From Chloroflexota bacterium (GTDB lineage Bacteria; Chloroflexota; Anaerolineae; Anaerolineales; Villigracilaceae): a stretch of DNA of 64,000 nucleotides. Of this stretch, positions 15,731-25,914 are shown in pieces. Location: positions 115,586-179,585 of the forward strand of contig JACRBN010000004.1 in assembly GCA_016213105.1 (NCBI GenBank). The letters run 5' to 3'. Numbering within the stretch: position 1 is the first letter of the stretch; every line of letters starts with the position of its first letter. A program made the position numbers and the translations under genes. The notes beneath the pieces were generated by a model, which did no database searches, had not been told where the DNA came from, and worked only from the letters and a program-made list of their open reading frames with translations.

Positions 15731-17623
15731 ATGAATCGCCGTTGGTTCACCATCCCGTTGACGCTCATTCTTATCCTGGTCTTCGCCCTCGCGGAGACTC
15801 AGCCCGCTTTGGCGGGGCCAGCCCACAGTCCAGACGATCCAGCAGAGTTGGAAGCCTTCGTCGACGAATGGATGTCCGCCAACCTAGAAGCCAATCATGT
15901 TGTCGGCGCAACCGTCAGCGTGGTCAGGGATGGGGAAACGTTCTTCGCCAAGGGCTACGGTTCCGCCGACCTGGAGAGTCAAATTCCCGTGGATGCAGAC
16001 CAGACCCTGTTCCGCATCGGCTCGATCACCAAGCTCTTCACCTGGACGGCGGTGATGCAGTTGGTAGAACAGGGCCAGCTGGATTTGGACGCGGACGTAA
16101 ATACCTACCTTGATTTTCGCATTCCAGAGGCATTTTCCGCGCCCATCACCATGCGCCATTTGATGACGCATACCGCAGGCTTCGAGGATCGCAACTTTGG
16201 GCTGTCGGCCCGTACAGCCGATGGATTGCTGCCCCTGGGCGAATGGCTCCCGACCCATCTCCCGGCCAGGGTGCGCGCGCCGGGCGAGGCGTCCTCCTAT
16301 TCCAATTATGGGGTGACGCTGGCGGGCTACATCGTCGAGCGGGTATCGGGATTGCCTTACAACGAGTACATCGAGCAAAACATTTTGCAGCCGCTGCACA
16401 TGGACAGCACTTCGGCGCGCCAGCCTTTGCCCGCCGCGCTGGCCGCGCGCATGTCCACAGGATACGACTATGTCAGCGGGGAGTTCCAGACCCTGGAATA
16501 CGACCTGATTCAGGGGGCGCCCGCAGGGTCTGCCGCTTCCACTGCGACCGACATGGCGCGCTTCATGCTGGCGCACCTGCAAAATGGAAAGGGCATTCTC
16601 TCGGCAGAGACCGAAGCGCAAATGCAATCGACGCTGTTTCGACATGATCCGCGCCTGAACGGTTTCGCGCACGGCTTCTACGAAATGAGCCGCAATGGAC
16701 AGCGCGTCATCGGGCACGGCGGCGACCTGGGCGCGTTCCACAGTCTGCTGGCGCTGCTGCCCGAGCAGGACATGGGATTCTTCATCTCTTTCAATACCGC
16801 GGATGCAATGGATGTCTTCCTGCCCGAGGTCTTTTTGTACGCGTTCACGGATCATTATTTTCCAACGGCGGCGACTGTCCGCGCCGACAACGTCACAGAC
16901 CAGGCCACCCTGCAGCGTCGGGTGGGCGGCAGTTATCGCATGAACCGCTCCACGTACACCACGCTGGAAAAACTGTTCAACCAACTGCTTTCCCCTGTCT
17001 CCATCCAGGCCGCGGAGGATGGTGTCCTACTCATCAGTTCGCCCTACGGGCAGTATCGCTTCATTGAAGTGGAGCCGCTCCTGTTCCAAATGGAGGATGA
17101 CCAGGAATTGCTCACCTTCCGCTTCGATGAACAGGGACAGGCCACCCATGCCTTTTCCAACCTGGATCCGACCAGCGCCTTCGAAAAACTGGCCTGGTAT
17201 GAATCCCCGCTCCTGCATTTTTCGCTGCTGGGAATCAGCTACCTGCTTTTGCTTTCGGAACTCGCCGCCGCGTCGATCCGTTTCTTCCGCCGCAAGCGCA
17301 ACCCGCAGATCGGGACTTCCCAATCCAGGTGGGCGCGCCGCCTGCTGCTGGCATCCGTCTGGCTGGGCGTGTTATTCATCCCTGCGTTGATCGTCTTCCA
17401 GGGCGGATACTTGTATGGCGAGACCCTTGCGTTGAATTTGGTGCTGGCCCTGCCCGTGCTCATGCTCCTGCCCACGCTGGGCACCGTCCTCCTAGCCGTC
17501 CCCGTCTGGAAGAATCGCTCATGGAGTTTGGGCGGGCGCATCTATTACAGCCTGGTCGCCCTGGCTGCTGTCGCCTATTTGTGGTTCCTGAATTTCTGGA
17601 ACGTGCTGGGATGGAAGTATTAA
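15731..17623 (+). CDS. class C beta-lactamase-like serine hydrolase with C-terminal membrane domain
   Basis: The 630-residue protein has a signal peptide, a serine beta-lactamase/D-Ala-D-Ala peptidase domain (residues about 35-390) and three or four membrane helices in the last 140 residues. Catalytic motifs are present: SITK (Ser98, Lys101), YSN (Tyr190) and GHGG near residue 330. Such proteins act as peptidases or esterases on the outer face of the membrane; true beta-lactamase activity is not implied. The start follows AAAGAGGCTCCTC. It is followed 68 bases later by a small membrane protein gene. Confidence 0.8.
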   Translation: MNRRWFTIPLTLILILVFALAETQPALAGPAHSPDDPAELEAFVDEWMSANLEANHVVGATVSVVRDGETFFAKGYGSADLESQIPVDADQTLFRIGSITKLFTWTAVMQLVEQGQLDLDADVNTYLDFRIPEAFSAPITMRHLMTHTAGFEDRNFGLSARTADGLLPLGEWLPTHLPARVRAPGEASSYSNYGVTLAGYIVERVSGLPYNEYIEQNILQPLHMDSTSARQPLPAALAARMSTGYDYVSGEFQTLEYDLIQGAPAGSAASTATDMARFMLAHLQNGKGILSAETEAQMQSTLFRHDPRLNGFAHGFYEMSRNGQRVIGHGGDLGAFHSLLALLPEQDMGFFISFNTADAMDVFLPEVFLYAFTDHYFPTAATVRADNVTDQATLQRRVGGSYRMNRSTYTTLEKLFNQLLSPVSIQAAEDGVLLISSPYGQYRFIEVEPLLFQMEDDQELLTFRFDEQGQATHAFSNLDPTSAFEKLAWYESPLLHFSLLGISYLLLLSELAAASIRFFRRKRNPQIGTSQSRWARRLLLASVWLGVLFIPALIVFQGGYLYGETLALNLVLALPVLMLLPTLGTVLLAVPVWKNRSWSLGGRIYYSLVALAAVAYLWFLNFWNVLGWKY

Positions 17624-17691
17624 CTGGTAGTACGCGGCGACTTCCAGTAAATCGCGACTGAAACAAAAAGCAGGAATCGAGGAAGTGGATC

Positions 17692-18192
17692 GTGAATCAG
17701 ATCACCCAGACCGCTGACCGCATCGAATTCACCGAACGCATGTCCGCAAGGCTGCGTGTCTTCCTGTTCGTTGTCGGCCTGCTCCCGTGGCTGGCGCCTT
17801 ATGAATTGCTCATTAAACCTGGCTGGTCAGGGTTCAGCATCTTTACGCTGTTCCTTCTGGTCATTTCGTTGGGGGCTGTCGCGGTCAGCCTGGCCTTCAT
17901 CGGCGGGGCGATCTTTGGATTGAACCAGACCCTCACGTTCGACCGTTCCAGCCGTGTCATTACGCATGCCTATGAATCCACGCTGATTCCCCTGCGTGTG
18001 AAAAAATATTCCTTCGCCCAACTCAAAAGCATCGAGATCATGAAACACGATTGGGACAGCGGCCCATCCACCTACGGCTTGAAGTTTACGTTTAGCGACG
18101 GCCATCACACCGAGCCTGGGTCCCTGTCCTCGCGGGAGGAAGCCAGGCAGTGGCAGGAACGGCTCGAAGGCTGGCTCGGCTCCGCCCAGTGA
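17692..18192 (+). CDS. membrane protein, two helices plus PH-like domain
   Basis: The protein has 166 residues and starts at GTG 17692 after GAGGAAG. Two hydrophobic helices (about residues 20-38 and 43-68) are followed by a beta-rich segment (QTLTFDRSSRVITHAYES, then LKSIEIMKHDW) that resembles bacterial PH-like domains found in small membrane proteins. The function is unknown. It lies between the beta-lactamase-like gene and a DUF3592 gene, in the same direction. Confidence 0.6.
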   Translation: MNQITQTADRIEFTERMSARLRVFLFVVGLLPWLAPYELLIKPGWSGFSIFTLFLLVISLGAVAVSLAFIGGAIFGLNQTLTFDRSSRVITHAYESTLIPLRVKKYSFAQLKSIEIMKHDWDSGPSTYGLKFTFSDGHHTEPGSLSSREEARQWQERLEGWLGSAQ

Positions 18193-18322
18193 ACACTGGA
18201 TGCGCGCGTGACCATTTTCAAATTTGTCATCCAACACTGAAAGGCAGATCCAACTTTCTTTAACAGGGACCGTTTTTCATCCCATGTAGCGGGCTCTTGC
18301 ATAACGGCTCACGGAGGAGCAC

Positions 18323-18826
18323 ATGCAAATCAATTCGTTGCTTTGGTTTGGGATTGGATTTCTCGTGCTGTTTGGCGGCATGGGCTTCCTGCTGATCCTG
18401 ATCGGCCTGGTCAACGCAGACAAGGCCGATGTCACACACGAATGGCCAGTCGTCCAGGGAGTGGTGACCCAGTCCAGCATGCGCGCACATCGTTCGAGTA
18501 ACAGGCACAGACATGGGGGTGTTCGCACGCACTATTCATACGAGCCTGTCGTCGAATACGATTATACGGTGAACGGCGTCCCGTACACATCCGCACGAAT
18601 CGGATATGGCGCATACCGCTTCAATCAGGAGCAATGTCAGGAATTCCTCGCGCAGTACCCCGCCAGGACAATGGTTCAGGTTCACTACGACCCCGAACAC
18701 CCCCAGTCAGCCGTACTGGAAACTGGCGCGCACGGGCAGATCGGGTTGTACATCGTCGGCGGCATCCTCCTCCTGTCAGGCTTCGTGGCCGGAGGAATGA
18801 CCATCCTGCAGGCGCTCAAGCCTTAA
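18323..18826 (+). CDS. DUF3592 domain membrane protein
   Basis: The 167-residue protein has an N-terminal helix (about 5-32), a central beta domain (WPVVQGVVTQSSM, YEPVVEYDYTVNGVPYTSARI, then VHYDPEHPQSAVLETG) and a C-terminal helix. This is the layout of DUF3592 proteins, whose function is not established. The start follows CGGAGGAGCAC. The reading direction changes immediately after it. Confidence 0.72.
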   Translation: MQINSLLWFGIGFLVLFGGMGFLLILIGLVNADKADVTHEWPVVQGVVTQSSMRAHRSSNRHRHGGVRTHYSYEPVVEYDYTVNGVPYTSARIGYGAYRFNQEQCQEFLAQYPARTMVQVHYDPEHPQSAVLETGAHGQIGLYIVGGILLLSGFVAGGMTILQALKP

Positions 18827-18972
18827 AAACGCACGCAAGGCCATCGACAAAATGAAACAGGTACGTAAAGGGACGGATGGCCTTTCTCAAAAGTCCGTAC
18901 GGTTTTGCGCCTTGGCGTTAAAAATCCAGGCTGCTTGTAAACCATGAAATCGGGATATTATTCTACAACCTC

Positions 18973-20451
18973 TTAAGCATGGAAGGTCGGGGTCAAGGCT
19001 GGATACAAATCCCGGTAAAGCGGATATAGCTTTTCATAAATCGCCTGGTCTTTTCCAGGACGGGTCGCCCCGATGATCTGGATGGTCGCATCGCAGGCCG
19101 ACTCCACGCTGTCAAACACGCCTGCGCCTGTCGCCGCCAAAAGGGCCGCTCCGTAGGCTGCGCCTTCGGTCGTGTTGACTGTGACGATCTCGGCCCCAAA
19201 CACGTCCGCCAAGATCTGCCGCCACAGCGGACTGCGCGCCCCGCCCCCGGTCACGCGCACCTGGGTGATGTTCGCCAGCCCCGCGCTTTTCATCAACTCG
19301 AAACTGTCCCGCAGGCCAAACGAGACGCCTTCCAACACGGCGCGGGTCAAGTGTGGGAATTCATGGCGCACAGTCAGGCCGACGAAGGCAGCGCGCGCCA
19401 ACGGGTCGGGATGCGGGGTACGTTCCCCGCTCAGATAAGGCAGGAAGAACAGGCCGTCGCTCCCGGGCGGAATTGCGGCTGCAGGCTTCAGCAGTGTGTC
19501 GTAATCCATGCCAGGCGCGAAGGTGTCCCGATGCCAGCGCAAGCTGCCCGCGGCCGAAAGCATGACCCCCATCAGGTGCCATTTTCCTGGCACGGAATGA
19601 CAGAACGCGTGCAGGCGTCCATCTGGCTCGATCACGGGGGCGTCGGTTGTGGCGAAGACCACGCCCGAAGTTCCCAGGCTGAGCGAAACCACCCCCGCGC
19701 GAACGGCGCCCGTGCCGACCGCGCTGGCGGCCTGATCCCCGCCGCCGCCGAAGACAGGGATGCCCGCAGGAAGGCCAAGATCATTCGCCACGGAGGGTAG
19801 CAGCGCGCCAGTGGCGTCCGTGCCTTCATAGGTCTTGGGCAGGTATTCAGCGGGGATGTCGAGCGCAGCCAGCACCTCGGGCGACCAGTCGCGTTTGGCA
19901 AGGTCAAACAGGATCGTGCCCGCCCCATCCGCGCGGTCGATGGCGAATTCACCCGTCAATTTATAGCGCACGTAGTCCTTGGGCAGCAGGATGTGGCGCA
20001 CCCGCTTCCAAATCTCGGGTTCGTTTTCCTGCACCCACAGGATCTTCGGAGCAGTGAAACCTGTCAGGGCATCGTTGCCCGTGATCTGGATCAGGCGCTC
20101 GCGTCCGAGCCTGGCGCGGATGGCGTCGCATTGCAGGCTTGTGCGTTGATCGTTCCACAGAATCGATGGGCGCAGGACTTCACCTTTCTCATTCAGCAGC
20201 ACCAGTCCATGCATCTGCCCCGTCAGGCCAATGCCCCGAATGAGCGTAGCATCCACGCCCGTTTGGGCGACCACCTGGCGGATGCTTTGCCCCGTGGCAA
20301 GCCACCACAGGGCGGGATCCTGTTCACTCCACAGCGGCTGCGGAATTTCATAAGGATACTCGTTCGAGGCCACGCCCAGTACCCGTCCGCTCTCGTTCAT
20401 GAGCAGGGCTTTGGTGGCAGTGGTCGAGGTGTCGATGCCAATAAAATACAT
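18973..20451 (-). CDS. xylB: xylulokinase
   Basis: The 492-residue FGGY kinase phosphorylates D-xylulose to xylulose 5-phosphate. Visible motifs are GIDTSTTATKAL at the N terminus, LTGQMHGLVLL (xylulokinase-type substrate loop) and the C-terminal GGGARSPLWRQILADVFG. Start ATG 20451 follows AAGGAGAAC; a longer frame to 20493 runs into an intergenic repeat. It is the last gene of the minus-strand xylose unit, directly after xylA. Confidence 0.9.
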   Translation of the reverse strand: MYFIGIDTSTTATKALLMNESGRVLGVASNEYPYEIPQPLWSEQDPALWWLATGQSIRQVVAQTGVDATLIRGIGLTGQMHGLVLLNEKGEVLRPSILWNDQRTSLQCDAIRARLGRERLIQITGNDALTGFTAPKILWVQENEPEIWKRVRHILLPKDYVRYKLTGEFAIDRADGAGTILFDLAKRDWSPEVLAALDIPAEYLPKTYEGTDATGALLPSVANDLGLPAGIPVFGGGGDQAASAVGTGAVRAGVVSLSLGTSGVVFATTDAPVIEPDGRLHAFCHSVPGKWHLMGVMLSAAGSLRWHRDTFAPGMDYDTLLKPAAAIPPGSDGLFFLPYLSGERTPHPDPLARAAFVGLTVRHEFPHLTRAVLEGVSFGLRDSFELMKSAGLANITQVRVTGGGARSPLWRQILADVFGAEIVTVNTTEGAAYGAALLAATGAGVFDSVESACDATIQIIGATRPGKDQAIYEKLYPLYRDLYPALTPTFHA

Positions 20452-20481
20452 GGGTTCTCCTTGGGGAAGGTAACAAGTAAC

Positions 20482-20521
20482 ACAGGTACACAAGTAAACT
20501 CGAGTCTACCTGTGTACCTGT
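20482..20521. repeat. inverted repeat between xylA and xylB
   Basis: ACAGGTACACA (20482-20492) and TGTGTACCTGT (20511-20521) are perfect 11-bp arms, with related TACACAGG/CCTGTGTAC words around them. It lies in the short spacer between xylA and xylB and may be an RNA hairpin tuning xylB expression or a small repeat insertion. Confidence 0.6.
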
Positions 20522-20545
20522 CTACTTGCCTGCCTGTGTACTTTT

Positions 20546-21715
20546 CTATCTAGCACCGAGCAGCAGGTCGATGGTCAGTTGATCGAGGCGTTCGTAGCGC
20601 AGGCCGCGTGAACTGATCGCCGGGCGGTCGAAGGGTTGAGCCTTGAGCGCGGCGGCTTTTTCAGCGGAGTATTTGCCGAAGAACTGTCTCATCGAGCCGT
20701 CGTCGGCGTTGACATCGGCCAGCAGGGACTGGATTTCCGCATCCGCGTTGAACTGGGCAGCCTTTTCTTTCAGCATGAGATAGGTGCGCATGCAGCCGCG
20801 GGCGAAATCCTTGACGCCCTCGAAGTCTTCGGTGCGATAGGCATGCGCATCGAAGTGGCGGGAACCGTCGTATTTAACGTCTTCGAGGAATTTGACCAGG
20901 AAGAAAGCGGCCTTGAGATCGCGCGAACCGAAGCGCAGATCCTGGTCGTAGCGGCCGGGATACTGGTCGTTCAGATCGATGTGGAAGAGCTTGCCCGCTT
21001 CCCAGGCCTGGGCCACGCCGTGCATGAAGTTGATGCCTGCCATGTGCTCATGCGCCACCTCGGGGTTAACGCCGACCATCTCGGGGTGGTCAAGGGTTGC
21101 AATGAAGGCCAGCATGTGACCCGTGGTCGGGTTGTAGATGTCACCGCGCGGTTCGTTGGGCTTGGCTTCGAGGGCGAATTTCAGGTCATATTTCTGATCG
21201 AGCGCATATTCGCAGAAGAAGTTCATGGCTTCGCGGTTGCGCTTGATGGCATCGACAGCGCTCTTGGACGAGTCCGTTTCGGTGCCTTCGCGTCCGCCCC
21301 AGAAGACGTAGGTCTTCGCGCCAAATTCCACACCCAGATCGATGGCTTTCATCGTCTTTTGCAGGGCATAAGCGCGCACCTTTGAATCGTTGCTGGTGAA
21401 GGCGCCGTCCTTGAAGATCGGGTCGCTGAACAGGTTGGTGGTCGCCATCGGCACGACCAGACCCGTATCGGTCAGCGCCTTGCGGAAATCCTTCTTGATG
21501 GCTTCGGCTTCAGCAGGTGTGGCATCGATCGGAATCAGGTCATTATCGTGGAAGTTGACGCCATACGCGCCAACCTCACCGAGCAGGTAGACCAACTCGG
21601 CGGGAGATTTATGTTCACGGGTGGCCGAACCGAACGGATCGACGCCGCGGTTCCCCACGGTCCACAGACCGAAGGTGAATTTATGTTCAGGTTTGGGTTC
21701 GTATGTTTTGCTCAT
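20546..21715 (-). CDS. xylA: xylose isomerase, short (class I) type
   Basis: The 389-residue enzyme converts D-xylose to D-xylulose. It has the active-site histidine/aspartate pair in [11 protein letters not shown], the metal-site [23 protein letters not shown], and the C-terminal [14 protein letters not shown]. The length and N terminus fit class I enzymes like those of actinobacteria, which lack the class II extension. It lies three bases downstream of the permease gene in the same operon. Confidence 0.93.
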   Translation of the reverse strand: MSKTYEPKPEHKFTFGLWTVGNRGVDPFGSATREHKSPAELVYLLGEVGAYGVNFHDNDLIPIDATPAEAEAIKKDFRKALTDTGLVVPMATTNLFSDPIFKDGAFTSNDSKVRAYALQKTMKAIDLGVEFGAKTYVFWGGREGTETDSSKSAVDAIKRNREAMNFFCEYALDQKYDLKFALEAKPNEPRGDIYNPTTGHMLAFIATLDHPEMVGVNPEVAHEHMAGINFMHGVAQAWEAGKLFHIDLNDQYPGRYDQDLRFGSRDLKAAFFLVKFLEDVKYDGSRHFDAHAYRTEDFEGVKDFARGCMRTYLMLKEKAAQFNADAEIQSLLADVNADDGSMRQFFGKYSAEKAAALKAQPFDRPAISSRGLRYERLDQLTIDLLLGAR

Positions 21716-21718
21716 TTT

Positions 21719-22924
21719 TTAACCTTTTCTCTTGAAATAGACATCAGCCAATACTGCGAGTACCAGCACAATTGCCTTTAGTACATATTGCCAGGCGGGA
21801 GCTACGTTCATCATTTGCAAGCCGGTGGATAAACTGGCGATGATGAGCGCGCCGATCATCGCGCCTTGAATGGTTCCAACTCCGCCCAAAGTGGATGTGC
21901 CGCCGAGGATACAACTGGCGATCGCATCCAATTCATAGCCTGCGCCGGCTGCGGTTGTCCCGTAGCCGACGTAGGACGCCAGCACCACTCCGCCCACCCC
22001 GGAGAGAAATCCCATCAGGATGAAAATCTTGAAAACCATGCCAGATATGCTGATGCCGGAGAGGCGCGCCGCATCCCTGTTCCCACCGATGGCGTAGGAA
22101 TAACGACCGAAGCGGGTGTTGTTCGAGAGGTAGATCATGATCAAGGCTGTGATGGCCAGCAAAAGCACCGGGTTTTGGATGCCCTTGTAACTGTTGACGT
22201 TGTACACATAGACAAGGATGACCAGCGCCAGGAAACTGGTGGACAACAGGTCAATATAAATATTTCCCAGTTCAAAGCCATGCTTGCGTTTGCTTTGACG
22301 GCTGCTGAACATATTCCAGAAAAGGAAGCCGATTGCCACGACTCCAAAAACCCAGCCCCAGGCAATTGGCACATATCCCTGGGCCAGGTCAGAAAACCAG
22401 GGTTGGTTTGCGGGAATGGTTTTACCCTGTGTGACCAATAGGATAAGTCCAGTGAGAAGCCACTGACCGCCCAAGGTCACTATGAAGGATGGCACGTTCA
22501 AATAGGAGATGATATAGCCTTGCAGGGCGCCAAATAGCGAGCCAACCCCCAGACTGATGATCACAGTAAGCGCCGCCGATAACAATGGTTGATCGGGCAG
22601 GTATTTAAACCAGATTTCCGCCTGTAAATATGCCGCAACCACTGAAACAAAACCTGCAAGCTTGCCCACGGAAAGATCGATGTTGCCGGTCACAATGACC
22701 AGCACCATGCCAGCCGCCAAAAACGCCGTTACAGACATTTGACGGAAAAGGTTGGAGATGTTCTGGGGAGCCAGATAGGTGCCGTTGGTTGTAAAGAAAA
22801 AGATCGCCCAAATGCCGATCAACGCCAGAAGGATCGTATACGTTTGCACATTGAGGCGCAAAACCTGGAATAACTCGGACTTGAAATCAGTTTTTTTCTG
22901 CACAGTTGGGGTGGACATAGCCAT
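21719..22924 (-). CDS. xylH: xylose ABC transporter permease
   Basis: The 401-residue protein has about ten membrane helices and the sequence features of CUT2 (ribose/xylose) permeases: MVLVIVTGNIDLSVGKLAGF, YIISYLNVPSFIVTLGG and ASCILGGTSTLGGVGTIQGA. It forms the channel of the xylose importer with XylG and XylF. Start 22924 follows GAGGTAATTCC. It sits between xylG and xylA with short spacers. Confidence 0.9.
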   Translation of the reverse strand: MAMSTPTVQKKTDFKSELFQVLRLNVQTYTILLALIGIWAIFFFTTNGTYLAPQNISNLFRQMSVTAFLAAGMVLVIVTGNIDLSVGKLAGFVSVVAAYLQAEIWFKYLPDQPLLSAALTVIISLGVGSLFGALQGYIISYLNVPSFIVTLGGQWLLTGLILLVTQGKTIPANQPWFSDLAQGYVPIAWGWVFGVVAIGFLFWNMFSSRQSKRKHGFELGNIYIDLLSTSFLALVILVYVYNVNSYKGIQNPVLLLAITALIMIYLSNNTRFGRYSYAIGGNRDAARLSGISISGMVFKIFILMGFLSGVGGVVLASYVGYGTTAAGAGYELDAIASCILGGTSTLGGVGTIQGAMIGALIIASLSTGLQMMNVAPAWQYVLKAIVLVLAVLADVYFKRKG

Positions 22925-22955
22925 GGAATTACCTCGTTTGGATTTTGTCAGTTTG

Positions 22956-24488
22956 TCAGGATAATGACATGCCTGTGGCTAAAGCCATTACGCGTTCCAC
23001 AGTCGCCTCGGCAACAGGCAGGGTGGTGGTCGAATGCCCACTGCACATCACCATGACACGGTCGCTCATGCCGAGCACTTCTTCCAGGTCGCTGGAGATC
23101 ATGATAATTGCAACACCATTTTCTGCCAGATCGTTCATCAGTTTATAGATCTCGTACTTGGCCCCCACGTCGATGCCGCGGGTGGGATCGTCCATGATCA
23201 GCACCTTGGGCTTTGACAGCAGCCATTTGGAGATGACAACTTTTTGCTGGTTTCCACCCGACAGGGTTTCGACTGCCGCCTCAAGCGACGGAGCTTTAAT
23301 GGTCAGACTTTTTGACTGAAGCATACTGGCTTTTAGTTCAGCATCCTTGTCGATTCTAAAGAAGCCGGAAAATTGATCCAGGTTGGGCAGGGAAATGTTT
23401 TTTAATATGGATTGGATCAGCACCAACCCCATTCCCTTGCGGTCTTCTGGAACCAGACTTAATCCCGCGTCAATCGCCTGGCGGGCATTGGTTGGTTTGA
23501 TTTCCTTGTTGTTTAACAGGATCTTTCCACCGACGATTTTGCTGTATTCGCCGAACAAGGTCATAACCAGTTCAGTCCGCCCCGCTCCCATCAACCCTGC
23601 AATGCCAAGGATTTCACCCTTGCGCACATCAAAGTTGACGCCGTTCAACACTTTATGGCTGGCTTCATTAGGGTCGACCGCCTGGAGATTTTCAACTTTA
23701 AATATAATGTCCGTTGGCTTGCGATTTCCCTTCGGGAAGCGCTCTTTCATTTCGCGCCCCACCATGTAACCTACCAGTTTTTCCTGCGTTAATTCACTCG
23801 TCGGCTTTGTCGTAATTTCTTTACCGTCACGCATGACGGTAATTTTGTCTGTGATACGGAACAGCTCATCCAATTTATGGGTGATATAAATACAGGTAAT
23901 TCCGTTGCTCTTAAGGATTCCCAGAATATCCATCAGTTTGTCGATTTCGGCTTCGCTGAGGGCACTGGTCGGCTCATCCAGGATTAAAACCTGCGCTTTT
24001 TCCGAAAGGGCCTTGGCGATTTCAACCATTTGCATCTTGCCAACGCCAAGACTCTTGACAATCACGTGAGGCTGGACATCCAGTCCGTACTTTTCCAGGA
24101 TTTCGCGTGTATTCGCGTATAACCTGTTCCAATTGATGGAACCATGTTCCAGCGGCTCTCGTCCGAGGTACACGTTTTCACCTACAGACATGGTGGGAAC
24201 CAAGGTCAATTCCTGATAAACAATTGCAATACCTTTATTTCCCGCCTCTTGAATGGCGCTTTCACCCAATTTCAATTCCTCACCATTAAAGATCACGCTG
24301 CCTTCGTAGGTGCCGTGAGGATAGACACCTGAAAGTATCTTCATTAACGTGGATTTGCCTGCGCCATTTTCCCCGCATATCCCATGAATTTCGCCGCGAT
24401 GAATCTTGAATGAGATGTCGTTCAATGCCACCACGCCAGGGAATTTTTTGGTTACGTTCCTGAATTCGAGAATGATGTCATTGTCCAC
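22956..24488 (-). CDS. xylG: xylose ABC transporter ATP-binding protein (double ABC)
   Basis: The 510-residue protein contains two ABC domains, as in RbsA/XylG. The first has Walker A GENGAGKSTLMKIL and Walker B VLILDEPTSAL; the second has a degenerate Walker A (GLMGAGRTELVMTLFG), signature LSGGNQQKVVISKWL and VLIMDDPTRGIDVGAK. Translation starts at GTG 24488, seven bases after AAGGAGT. It energises uptake of the sugar bound by XylF. Confidence 0.9.
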   Translation of the reverse strand: MDNDIILEFRNVTKKFPGVVALNDISFKIHRGEIHGICGENGAGKSTLMKILSGVYPHGTYEGSVIFNGEELKLGESAIQEAGNKGIAIVYQELTLVPTMSVGENVYLGREPLEHGSINWNRLYANTREILEKYGLDVQPHVIVKSLGVGKMQMVEIAKALSEKAQVLILDEPTSALSEAEIDKLMDILGILKSNGITCIYITHKLDELFRITDKITVMRDGKEITTKPTSELTQEKLVGYMVGREMKERFPKGNRKPTDIIFKVENLQAVDPNEASHKVLNGVNFDVRKGEILGIAGLMGAGRTELVMTLFGEYSKIVGGKILLNNKEIKPTNARQAIDAGLSLVPEDRKGMGLVLIQSILKNISLPNLDQFSGFFRIDKDAELKASMLQSKSLTIKAPSLEAAVETLSGGNQQKVVISKWLLSKPKVLIMDDPTRGIDVGAKYEIYKLMNDLAENGVAIIMISSDLEEVLGMSDRVMVMCSGHSTTTLPVAEATVERVMALATGMSLS

Positions 24489-24644
24489 TATAAACTCCTT
24501 TGATCATTCCAAAGCGGATTTGCAAAACGTCCGTACGATTATCCATTTTACCAATTTGTGCAGTTAAAAATATGCTGCACGGGGTGATTTTTACGAAAAG
24601 CATCTATGTAAACGCCTTGAAGGATCAGTTCGGTATTGTTGAAA

Positions 24645-24675
24645 GTTCCCTGCCCCCAAACCGGGGACAGGGAAC
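24645..24675 (-). promoter_or_regulatory. hairpin between xylF and xylG
   Basis: GTTCCCTGCCCCC and GGGGACAGGGAAC form 13-bp arms with one mismatch, 14 bases past the xylF stop on the minus strand. The following T-run is short. A leaky terminator or RNA-stabilising hairpin at this point would give more binding protein than transporter, a known arrangement in binding-protein-dependent operons. Confidence 0.65.
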
Positions 24676-24688
24676 CAAAAAACAAGGA

Positions 24689-25798
24689 TTAGGGTTTGGC
24701 GGGACGGTCGCCTTCGGGGATGTCGCGATAGACATCATCGTAGGACTGGAAACCGCTCACAACAACGAGATCGTATACATTTTCTTTGTTGACCTGCTGA
24801 ACCTGGAGGAACACGCACGGCACTTCGCCCTGCTTGCTGTCATCCACGGTCAATTCAGCGAGCGTGAAGTTCTTCATACCTTCTACGGCCTCACCCTTGA
24901 GCAGCTTGTCCATGACATCGATGGCCAGCGGGGAGAGGTTGCGGATGTCCTTGAGGATGGAGACAGTGAGTTCACCCTTGACGATGCTGTTGCTGCCGTC
25001 AGCGGTGGCATCCTGACCAGAGATCGGAACGGTGCCGGCCAGACCCTGGGCCTTCATGGCCTGGAGAGCACCGAGCGCGGTGCCGTCATTGGAGGCGACA
25101 ACGGCATCGATATCATTGTTTTGGGCAGTGAGGATGTTTTCCATCAACTTGAGCGCATTGGCAGCATCCCAGTTCTCAACACCCTGCTTGGCAACGATCT
25201 CGATCTTGCCGCTGTCGATGTAGGGCTGAAGCACTTCGGTCTGACCCTTGGTGAAGAGGGTGGCATTGTTGTCGGTGGGAGAACCAGCCAACTGAACGAC
25301 GCGGGCGGGACCATTGGCGGCCACATCCCAATTATCGGCATCAATCGCCTTCATCACACCCAGCGCCTGCTGCCGCCCGACTTCCACGTTGTCGAAGGAC
25401 AGGTAAGCCGCAATCTTGGCGGTCTTGATCAGGCGGTCGTAGGCGATCACCTTCACGCCAGCATCAGCAGCCTTGTCAACCGAGGTAACAACGGCATCGC
25501 CGTCTTCAGCAATCACGATCAAGCCCTTAATGCCCTGGCTGACCATGTTGTCGATCTGGTCATTCTGCAGCTTGACGTCATGGTTGGCTTCCGCAGAGAT
25601 GACCTCATAGCCCTTATCTTCAAGAAGCTTGCGCATCAAAACTTCTTCGTTCTTCCAACGTTCGGTCGCGAAATCAGAGAAGGACAGGCCGACCTTGATC
25701 TTGCCGGAAGACTGCGCAGCGCCGCTGCAAGCGGTAAGCGCCATGGAAACGATGACCAGCAAAGCGAAGATGGTCATCAAAACACGATTCGATTTCAT
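24689..25798 (-). CDS. xylF: D-xylose-binding lipoprotein
   Basis: The protein begins with a lipoprotein signal (ALTAC) and continues with the periplasmic-binding fold of XylF/ChvE: KVGLSFSDFATERWKNEE, GLIVIAEDGDAV, IAYDRLI and VVASNDGTALGALQAM. The ATERW and AYDRL motifs are typical of xylose-binding proteins. An ATG at 25804 lies one base from the AGGAG, so ATG 25798 (seven-base spacing) is preferred. It is the first transporter gene, immediately downstream of the ROK regulator on the same strand. Confidence 0.9.
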   Translation of the reverse strand: MKSNRVLMTIFALLVIVSMALTACSGAAQSSGKIKVGLSFSDFATERWKNEEVLMRKLLEDKGYEVISAEANHDVKLQNDQIDNMVSQGIKGLIVIAEDGDAVVTSVDKAADAGVKVIAYDRLIKTAKIAAYLSFDNVEVGRQQALGVMKAIDADNWDVAANGPARVVQLAGSPTDNNATLFTKGQTEVLQPYIDSGKIEIVAKQGVENWDAANALKLMENILTAQNNDIDAVVASNDGTALGALQAMKAQGLAGTVPISGQDATADGSNSIVKGELTVSILKDIRNLSPLAIDVMDKLLKGEAVEGMKNFTLAELTVDDSKQGEVPCVFLQVQQVNKENVYDLVVVSGFQSYDDVYRDIPEGDRPAKP

Positions 25799-25914
25799 TT
25801 TCATACTCCTTATACATATTAGGGATTTGACGACGACAGGTCCTGGGAGTAAAAGTCAGTTATCTGGGTGGGACGCCTCCAAAAGTGAAAATTAAATCAT
25901 GCCGACGTGATCAC

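Noticed and set aside
15884..16984. Long minus-strand frame inside the beta-lactamase-like gene
   Set aside because: It overlaps the catalytic domain of a convincing serine hydrolase and has no recognisable motif.
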